From NCBI GenBank assembly GCA_005765155.1, contig VCCP01000001.1, positions 62,001 through 126,000 on the forward strand: a DNA stretch of 64,000 nucleotides, given 5' to 3'. The position numbers and the translations under genes are program-made. A model generated the notes under the pieces. It did no database searches, was not told where the DNA came from, and saw nothing but the letters and a program-made list of their open reading frames with translations. The stretch's first letter is position 1. The number at the start of each line of letters is the position of its first letter. Below, piece by piece: positions 55,449 through 64,000 of the stretch. Source of the stretch: Zelopaecilomyces penicillatus (lineage: Eukaryota; Ascomycota; Sordariomycetes; Hypocreales; Pseudodiploosporaceae).

Positions 55449-58400
55449 CGTGAGGGCGATCAGGCGCAGAGCCCGATGGAGAACAGGTCATTCGACCCAA
55501 GATATATATGCTGGAAGAAGAATGTTCTGTGAGAACTCCATGTTTGCGAGAGAGTGAGATAATCAGCCCTTTGTGTCAGGTTACAGGCAATAAATTACGG
55601 GAAAGACCCTCCTGGGCAGTTCAGCCACGGATTGACCTCTTACCACGCGGTATCGGCTTGAATTGGGATAGGCTGAGTGATGTGGATGCATATCCCCGTT
55701 CCAGAAGCCTGTCAGGGGGGGCTGATAGTCAAGTCTCCATTGCAAAATAAGCACCTGTCTGCTTAGATCAAGTGGATTTGGGCTACTCAGGGACCTGGAT
55801 TATGACCAATGGATTTGTTAGGGGCCGCATTGGCATGGGCTGAAAAGGACTGTGGACCATAACGTGCCTAGAACACGTCGTATTTTAGTCGTACAGCAGA
55901 CGTACGTACACACACACACACAGACATCAAAGCCACCCACGCTTGCTGGCTGCAGGGTTTCTGTGCATGAGCCAAACACTCTGACAGCTTGACGAAGCGT
56001 TTGAGTTGATTGTCTCTTTAAAGGGGAGGGAAATATGCTCATGAGAGGTGCCTTTTCCGCCACCACCATTGTCAAAATGACGACACCAAATGTATGCATA
56101 CATATTACATAGTACATAGGTAGGTACTGAACCCATTTGAAAAGATGTGTCTTGTATCTGTAGTAAAGTACTTGACTACCTGCAACAGACAATATGTATG
56201 GTAGGTACTTGTGGCAGGGAACTGTTGCCCCGCACTAATCAGGTAACGCAAACATGAATTAAGCATTCAACGGCTATCTGTACGTATTGGGTAGTCGGCA
56301 AATTAAGATTGCGACTTTCGCCTTTGCCGACTCATGGCGGCGGGAGGATGGTGCCACGCCACTTTCAACTGCGAACCATCAGACGAGTAATACCTGATAG
56401 GTGGGAGTACCTGTCAGTCACGTAGTTGTAAGTACTGGCAGATGGATGATCCCAGCGGTCCAGAACTGCCCGTCTCTTGCCAGTCAGTCCTCTTTTTTAG
56501 CCCCCGGTCGCCCCCATCATCATCATCTTGACCAGATGCGACTCTTTCGCAGGGCGGCAATCCGGCACTCGGGTACTGCACGTGGGCCATTTGCCGAAGG
56601 ATTCAGCTTCGCATTCGCTTCTCAAAGCGTCCTTTTCCTATGTGCAGTAGTTTTGACAAGTCTTTCCTCCTCTCCATATTCATTCCATCTCCTAACGCTA
56701 GCCGCCGCCGCCAGCCACGTCGGCCATGAGGGGGAGGATCTTGGCCCGACTTGACAACAGTATCGCCATTTCGTCAAAGCGGACTATTGCGTGTCTCCAG
56801 CATTCGAGGCCGAGCATGAAACCATGCCAACAACTGCTGCCTGTTGCGAGTACGCGTATCAAGCCCGTATGTAGCGGTGAGGTGTTGAGGAGTCTTGAGA
56901 CGATGACGAGCAAACAAAAGTGCATCCTACGAAAATGGCCCGGAACTTTCCCAAACACTGCCTCAACAATTTGTATGGCGATTACGTAGGTGTAAACATG
57001 GCTTGGTGATACCGTGGAGTGGAATGATCCGCGGCGGCTTTGTGATATGAGTGCTGGTGTATGGATCGGAGCATTGTTCCGACCTCTTGCCAGTATATGA
57101 TACAACGCATTGCCATGTAATTAGCTACTGTGATTTTGGAAACCCTCACATTGAGACCAGAGATTGTGGCTGCGGTAGATCTCAAGACCCCGCCATGAAT
57201 GTTGGCACGTTGGCCTGCCTTGAGAAAACGCCAGGCGGGCCGGGCAAACGATGCTACATCACTTTCGGCGGGTATTCCGCAGACCATTCAAAAAATGGTG
57301 TTTGAGACAGTGGAAACCCGGAAGCGCGGCAGGCGGCGTACGATATGCGGCCTGCCGCAGCCGGGACAAGGCAAAGCACTTGCATTAGGCCTTGGTATTG
57401 ATACGCCTGTGGGACGATTTTCGCGTCTGTGCTAAAAGGATTCTCGGGTATCTTTTCGAATGATGCGCCGAGAACATGTGCCTATAGAATTGTCGTGCAG
57501 CTAGCTAACGTTTTTGTAAAGAGTCATTGGCCTTGTTCGATTTTAAACATGTCCCCAGCCCTGAGACTCTTTGGAATAGCTTCAAGTCTTGTGAGATGAA
57601 AAGGCGTGGTTTACCATCAGAAACGAAGTGTGTGGCCGCGTATACTGTACAGTTATATCTATTAACCCACACAAAGCCATAACCTAACCTACCCCAATTA
57701 TGCGAGACAGACTATACAAGACAGGACCAAGGCCAGGTACGGCATTTCCATTCGATTAAAATTTCCGACATGTTACCCCCCAGCTTGGTCTGCACAGCCC
57801 CGGGTGCCTTGTGGGGCTCGTCGGTGCACAGTACGCCGAAATCAAGGCGTTGATGGCAGAATGATAACAGCCCTAAAGAGCAAGCTATTCGTTACAATGG
57901 GGGGCCAAGAAAAGAAATATCTTGCAAGAGGATGGGCGGTCCGCTGGGCCTTCCTCATCAGACTTCTAGTAATAGAATGGCTGAGCAAGAGGTCAAGTTA
58001 GCCCAAGGAAATAAGGTCCAAGGGGCAGCTTATTTGCGGTCAAGAGACTGGCCAAGACCACGGCCAATCCAACTAAGTTGAAAAAAATAACTACCTAGAG
58101 TCAAGGCGCTGGCTACCGTCAAAGTTGCACTGTATACCGAAGAGCCCAAAAGCTGCTAAAGAGCCAACAAACTTACTTAAACCCAAAAGGGCAAGGAGCA
58201 ATATCGTCTGTTTGGAATCAACGTGCTTGAACGATGTCAGACACAAATCTCTAGCTTAGTTGGAGCTTTAAATTAGCTATAGGTGTCAAGATGGTTTAAA
58301 CTACTGAAGCTAACAAAACAAGCTAAAGAAGAGGTCCTGGAAATTCTAATACCAGTAGAAATACAACACAAGAGACTACCTAAACTAAGATTGCCCAGAG

Positions 58401-60251
58401 GGCTGGCACAAGGGATATGCAACCCACCATCTGGTACAGATATCATAGGGCTATGCTAGCTAGTCTATTTGAAAAAAAATCTGGGCATACCGAAAAGATT
58501 CGGGCCTTTGTTGGGGGCCTTTGGAAGAGGTTTCTGGGCCCGAAGTTGTGGTCAGTTGGTTGATACGGTGCACAGACTCTAGTGGGAAAAAAGGTTGGCT
58601 GAGGGATAAAGAAAATTTATTGGATCAGGAGAGATAAATGGAAAGTGAGGGATATACGCGGCTGGTGGGCGGTGGGTACCTGAACGTGTGGGAGAGGTGT
58701 GGCATCGAGAGCAAGGTTGATAAAAATAGGGATTGCCTGTTCAAAGGAATTGCTATCCGCAAGATGCCGAGTTTTCTGTGCGTATCGACCATGCTGGGAT
58801 CACATACCTAATCACCGTGTATGTAGCTGTTGAAACCAAGAATCCCTTGCTGCCCAATCTAGCACATGATGCATTTGGTTAATCTATGAGCTGCACTGTA
58901 GCTAAGATGTGAACTTCACTGTAATCTGTACTCTGATCTGCAATGTGATAATCTTTACCAACGCAATTACCAGTGGCCTGTGCTATCTAATCAACTTCAC
59001 ATGGCTGTAGAGTACCAAATATCCAGTGTAGATTGTATAGTCAGCGTTGATCATTGGTGTTCGTGAGGGTTGTGTTTTGGATATAATACGAATGGTAACC
59101 CCTGAATTTACATTGTGCGATCTGGATCGAAATCAGACGTATCACTGGAACAGTTAGCCACCACAGATCTCATAACCATCCAAGATGCTCTACCATACTG
59201 AGTGAATATGTTCGCACACAGTGACTGATTGTGAACGGCCTGCGAGGCTCGACAGATTCTAGTTGTCCCACTCACTGTGTTGTCCCAATAGAGAGAAAGC
59301 AAGATATTCTGCCTTTCCCTGTCTAGGCAGTCATTTGAGAATCAAGGCACACACATACATTATTGGGATGTTGGCGAGCGGAGCGGGCGTTTACCTGAAA
59401 GAGTTTCAATGAAGAACACACATCTCAATAGGAAACTATAACCCAAGTGTCGATGAGACTCAGTGCAGCACCTTCGCTTCACCGGTCAAGGCATCCTTGG
59501 ATTGTAGTTGAATACGACTGTTGTTACCCATGTCGTGTCCAGGCGGAAGCATCTTGTCCAATATGTTCGCTCATAATAGCAGGCAACACTACTAGGGTGT
59601 AGAGAATGCGAAACGAATATCAATGTCATGCAAACTCCGGCTATTCCGGATTTAGACGGTTATCCGGTGGTGGCTCATTGACGCCGTGCCGCGCCGTGAC
59701 TGGGAGCATGGAGACGTTCTACTGTTACATTACCTACTATTACGGATACATCCGTTATGAATATTCCGAAAGGAAAGACGTGTGCATACTGAATCCTGGA
59801 TTACTTGTCACAGAGAAAGCAGTATGAGTAAGAAGACCTGGACGGGAATTGTAGGTAATAGTGCTGGTAAGCTTTGTTACGACATTCCCTGTTATGGCCG
59901 ACGGCGTCTTCGCTAGACAAAGACGGCGGTATTTGGTCTTGTTGCATCATGCAGGGTTCCCCGCCTCCAACTTTTCAAGACGAAGAAACGTCCAGATGCG
60001 GTTAATTTAGGAACACAGTGTTGTCCGTTGTTAAACGGTTTAATCTAGCAAAGAGTACAATTGCCATGCCAGAAATTGAAAGTAGGTTATACTTGAATGT
60101 ATTGAAAGCTCGCTATGTAAGTTCCGTGGTGTAATATTACGGAGGCGAAAATATACAACAGTTTAAACTTGTTTGTAAAGGCCCGTAGGCTAATCACAAG
60201 TGAGCTAGCCATGTCCCCTGCCATTTTTCGCCAATAAGGCCGGCGATCCAT
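55449..60251. other. 4.8 kb gene-poor region
   Basis: No gene supported. It contains a (CA)n run at about 55906-55921 and, around 57770-58480, purine-rich sequence that in short frames looks like decayed protein-coding DNA, perhaps an old mobile element, without an identifiable domain. Other frames up to 135 codons lack recognisable motifs. Confidence 0.45.
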
Positions 60252-60822
60252 CTACTGGAAGGTGACATCCCAGTGGTTGCCCTCATCCTACAAGACTATA
60301 TGTTAGACACCTTCAAGCAGAGAGGGATTTGATCATTGACTTACACAGTAGATGTTGCCAGACGCCGCCTGCCACTGAGGATAGCCATCTCCACGGTTGC
60401 CAATACGGGTGAAAGTGTTGGTAACATAGCTGTTGAGCTGAGTGTTCTTTCTAAAGTCGAACTTGTAGCCGTTGGAGTGCGACTTGGGGCCAGAGGCGTG
60501 GCCGATTTCGGTGCCGCCCGTGATGAGAATATCACAAGCACATGCTCTCTTCAGAGTGATGGCTCCGTTGACAGTGTTGAGGTTGACCTGGTCGTATGAA
60601 GTGCAGGTCTTGACGTTTCGGTTGGTGCAGCCGCCGCTGGAGTAGGAGCTGATGCCAGCAGCCTGGAGACGAGACTGAGCATCGGCCTGTGATAGCTTCT
60701 GGGCACTGACGGCCGAGGCGGCGACGAGAGCGATGATGGCGGAGACCTAGATATCGTTGTTAGAAATTGCGTGAATGGCAAGAGAGAGTTAGGCATGTCG
60801 CGACAGATTGACTAACCTTCAT
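60252..60822 (-). CDS. Secreted M15-like zinc peptidase-fold protein
   Basis: Three exons (60817-60822, 60345-60746, 60252-60287) give 147 residues; the first exon encodes only Met-Lys. Together with exon 2 it forms a signal peptide (MKVSAIIALVAASAVSA). The mature part has GCTNRNVKTCTSYDQVNL, then ILITGGTEIGHASG, KSHSNGYKFDF (H-x-x-G-x-x-x-D, the His/Asp zinc-ligand arrangement of M15/VanY-like folds) and, after intron 2, DEGNHWDVTF, which supplies the catalytic Glu and third His ligand. The assignment is by motif only. It may cleave peptidoglycan-type or other D,L-peptide bonds outside the cell (inference). TATA box 109 bp upstream. Confidence 0.85.
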
Positions 60823-63366
60823 GGTGAATGTTGTTGAAAAGTTTGAGGATTGGGGAGATGGTTTGTAAAGTTGATGATGATGATGGTGGTGATGATGAAA
60901 ACTCTTGAAAATTGTGTGCCGGATTGGCTCCCTTTATAGACAATCTTCTGTCGACAATACAGACAATGCCTTGGCCTCCTCCCTTGGGTACGGTTTGCCA
61001 ATTCGAGATTCGGCGATGCAGTAAGCCTGCATAAAAGCCCGTTGCTGGGCGCGATCAAGTTCCGCAGATCCCTCCCCACCAAGGTGTTAAAGAAGAAGAC
61101 AAAGGACGCCATCGAGCAAACATTCTTGCAGGTGAGTAAGGCTTTTCTCCCGATTCAAGTGTAAATATTACAGGGGTAGGACAAAAGGATCAATTGGCTA
61201 TCATTGCATGCGATGCATTCTAGAACGTAGGGCTCAATCATGTCTCGTTTTCAGCTCCGTCGGCCTGTCCCGATTGCCGACACCCACGGGGAGGGGGCGT
61301 ATTTGCGGCGGAGAAATGGCGTAACACAGACGGACTAATGCACACAAGCGCTAAATGGCAGGTCAGGGGCAAAATGATGCGGAGAAGAAAAAACGTGGGG
61401 AAGATGGGTTGACGAGGAGAAGAAGGTTTTAAGCTCATCGAGGTAATACTATTACAATCCAAGGTAACGAGTTGAGTTATACATGAGCGCAAACAAGGTG
61501 GGCTCTAACAGTGATGATTAGAATGGCAATGGAGAGAGACTCAGTTTGAGACTCGCTCACCAAGTCCAGCTTCCAAGGCATTCTGGTCGAGCGAGACAGG
61601 CCTTGCCGTACGCAGCAAACCTGAATCTGTGTTACATGGAGTGTGGATCTACCCCGGATGTGTGAGCTGATGAAAGCCGAGATGCTTGCTCAACTGTTTC
61701 TCAATCACAAGACATCATTGGCTAAAGCCCTCAGAATATTATGAATACCGGTATTATGTACGTCGTAGCATTCTGAGAGGGTCCAGTCCGATATCAGTCG
61801 AGAATGTCAAATATGCACGTCTAACTGGGCGTCGGAAGTCGGCGGCGGGCTGCATTCCAGCCCTTTCATTGTGGTCTAGATCACACACCCACACTTCTTT
61901 GGGGTTCAGCAACTTATTATTACTGTTGACCTTTTGCCACTTTTAGTTGGATAAACGGAGAAATGGTAACCAGCCTGTGCCGCTTCCTGGTGGGATGGAT
62001 CTGACTAACTCCCGATGTAATCGTACGATGGGAAGCAGTTCTGCGATTTACAAGTAGACGGCACTGGAAAAGCAACGGTAAGACGGGGTAAAGCATGTCC
62101 AAATCTCGGCTCCGATTTCATAGTCAACGTCCCTTCGTTCCCGGTTCCGACCCACCTAGGTCGCCACCTGCTTTGTAGATCCTTCTTCAAGGTCAAACTG
62201 GACATTATTTCAACATCATTTTACCCTATTACGCATTGGTGATGATAGCATTTTGGTGAATGTTTTCATATTGGTAGATCGAAATCGATGAGCTAAAATC
62301 TGTCGCGCCAGGCACCATGGATCGATGAGTGTGGCAGCCATGCGCCACAAGAACGCAGCACAAGTTCGGCACTGAAAAATGATTCCTTTTTCTCTGCTCT
62401 ACATCTCGCCTGAAACCATCCGGTAAATCCGTCATCCAAGCCCATCAAATCAACCTTGAGAGGGGAACGCAGCATCTCGACGTCAGTGTTGTGCAACTCA
62501 TCCCACTGGCCACAGTGGAGACCACGGACGACAACTTCCTGGATTTTGTTTCTGCCCTGATACTAAAGTAGTGTACGGAGTGCAGCATCTAATACCTCCT
62601 AGCTTGGGCGGGAAAACTCTCAACTTACTTGGATCTGGAAAGCCAAGTTGGCGGGCTGGCCGAGCGGCGCAAGTTGATGGGTGGGCCGGGTTAGTCGTAC
62701 GGCTGAGAGAAGGCAACCAAGGCAACCTAGTAGCCTGCCGAGGCGCACTTTGCGTCATATGCGCTGTATTTTGGAGGGACTGAAGAGTCCGACCAGCCCA
62801 AGTATTACATAGGAGGCGTTTTATACTATAATGTGGCGTATATGGGGTGGGCGTCGCGCCTTGCTTAGACCTATACTTCAAGTTGTAGTATTTTACTTGT
62901 ATTGGCGAGAGAAAGATGATGCTCATCCGATGAATCAGAGTGTCCATTGATGAACAGCGCACTTGACGTTCCCTATTAATTGACCAAGGATGACATAAGA
63001 TCTCTCACGGGTAGGTATCGTGAGGACCAGGCCAATCTGATAGAAATGTGTTAGCAACAGCACAATGTTTTGTGAGAATTTAACACATACACGGCTTTGT
63101 ACAGGGTAGCCAGCTTGGGTTCGGAAGAAGGCAATTGTTTGACGACTCTTGACAGAAACGATTATCGTTGCTGGCCCGTACAATCCTATTGATAAGAGGC
63201 TGCAATGGCATTGCACCTTATAATTAAGAGTCCTGTTCGAAAATAGCGCTCCAATAAAGGGGCTTGATGGTGAGTCAGGTACAACTGATATAAGTGCGGA
63301 AAATGAGTGCATTATTATTTGCGTGTGCGACGAGTATACTATTGAGCGCTGTAAATGATGCCCTCT
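60823..63366. other. 2.5 kb gene-poor region
   Basis: Between the secreted protein gene's promoter and the 3' end of the permease. Frames such as 62498-62962 minus have no domain; no gene supported. Confidence 0.45.
60931..60938 (-). promoter_or_regulatory. TATA-like box of the M15-like gene
   Basis: TATAAAGG on the minus strand, 109 bp before the start codon. Confidence 0.55.
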
Positions 63367-64000
63367 TTAAATCTCAATAGTTGGTCCATGATACTCCTTC
63401 TTTGCCCACACCAAATAGTACACAATGCTAAACACCGTCACTGTGCCCGTCACCAGAACTGAATAATTCATTGTATCCGCCGTCACGGGAGTCACGGGAG
63501 GCCAGAAGCTAAAGAAACAGACAATAATGAGATATATACACGCCAATAAGTTATTCACGATGCCAAAGATGCCAGGAATGTGCCACGGGCCCCAAACATG
63601 CTCAGCGTGTATGTCGGTCGCAAGCGCTGGTAAAGCAGTCGGGCTGGGCAGCTTGAAACCATGAGTGCAGCGCCGGTAAAGAAGTAGTCCGGCGGCCATC
63701 AGGTATGAAGAGTAGAGTCCAGAGATGGAAAGAGAGATGACGTTGTTGAAAGCGGTAGAAGAGCCGATATTGATCAGGGCAAGAAGACAGGATACAATGC
63801 CTGTGGCTGCAATTGACCACATGGGGACTGTGGTACGAGAGTCAACCTGCTTGGTATAAGTACCTTGCATCGCATAGGGAAGGCATAAAAAGTTGAGCAC
63901 AGTACCTTGGATAGCGTTCTCCAGAACGGAACGCCATGATCTCGCGCAAAAGACCAGAGGATACGAGATGTAGAGGTAAAGACACCGACTGTCGCACAAA
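63367..64000 (-). CDS. Amino acid/GABA permease-like transporter, 3' part
   Basis: The C-terminal part of an APC-superfamily permease; the gene continues beyond the window. Exon 63906-64000 ends in the family motif FARDHGVPFWRTLSK; a 59 bp intron (63847-63905) is followed by VDSRTTVPMWSIAATG and NIGSSTAFNNVISLS, matching the 'FARD.G.PfW..l..v.p....P.....' region of fungal GABA/choline permeases. Further hydrophobic segments follow: LYSSYLMAAGLLLYRR, a GPWHIPG-led helix near 63500-63600, and a last one before the terminal KKEYHGPTIEI. Plasma membrane; substrate undetermined. Confidence 0.9.
   Translation of the reverse strand, partial: LCDSRCLYLYISYPLVFCARSWRSVLENAIQGTVLNFLCLPYAMQGTYTKQVDSRTTVPMWSIAATGIVSCLLALINIGSSTAFNNVISLSISGLYSSYLMAAGLLLYRRCTHGFKLPSPTALPALATDIHAEHVWGPWHIPGIFGIVNNLLACIYLIIVCFFSFWPPVTPVTADTMNYSVLVTGTVTVFSIVYYLVWAKKEYHGPTIEI

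Noticed and set aside
62498..62962. 154-codon minus-strand frame
   Set aside because: No family resemblance; Pro/Thr/Arg-rich composition suggests chance.

Overview
This window is nuclear DNA from a filamentous ascomycete (Pezizomycotina, probably Sordariomycetes, Hypocreales-like). The evidence is short 50-100 bp GT-AG introns, fungus-restricted families (Zn2Cys6 and bZIP regulators, 2EXR, DUF7703, GH75 chitosanase, deuterolysin, KP4-like), Kex2-type KR sites in secreted proteins, and AT-rich blocks that look like RIP-degraded repeats. The genus cannot be fixed from sequence alone. About 23 genes are supported; most needed splicing by hand, and intron positions are given wherever the joined frame is clean.

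Region 1 (0-15 kb) is a candidate terpene biosynthetic gene cluster at the edge of an AT-rich repeat block. It holds a broken BAHD-type acyltransferase, a GNAT-like protein, a cytochrome P450, a bZIP regulator, a SnoaL-like protein, a class I terpene synthase and a second, paralogous bZIP. The two bZIP genes bracket the synthase and SnoaL genes and share intron position and phase after the basic region. A natural reading is synthase makes the hydrocarbon, P450 oxidises it, the acyltransferase once acylated it, and the bZIPs regulate; the product is unknown.

Region 2 (16-25 kb) is rich in secreted or toxin-like small proteins: a Cys-rich secreted protein, a 2EXR protein, a protein with a strand-rich pore-forming-like C-terminus, about 1 kb of degenerate ~215 bp tandem repeats, a KP4-like protein, an LTR-like direct repeat pair with RIP-type asymmetry, and a four-exon gene broken by one stop codon.

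Region 3 (25-43 kb) starts with the housekeeping gene amidophosphoribosyltransferase, then a long gene-poor stretch, a deuterolysin protease, two small Cys-rich secreted proteins, an F-box gene with one in-frame stop, a DUF7703 membrane protein with one frameshift, and two divergently transcribed GH75 chitosanases.

Region 4 (43-64 kb) has a Zn2Cys6/Fungal_trans_2 regulator divergent from an NAD-dependent epimerase-like gene, a D-aminoacylase-like amidohydrolase with a striking 11-bp triple repeat in its promoter, a secreted KR-processed protein, a large membrane-anchored sulfatase-fold enzyme, a secreted M15-like protein and the 3' end of an amino acid permease. Much of 55.5-63.3 kb has no recognisable gene.

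Four genes are each interrupted by a single lesion (two 1-base frameshifts, two stop codons). This is either genuine pseudogenisation or residual assembly error and should be settled with reads before biology is built on it.
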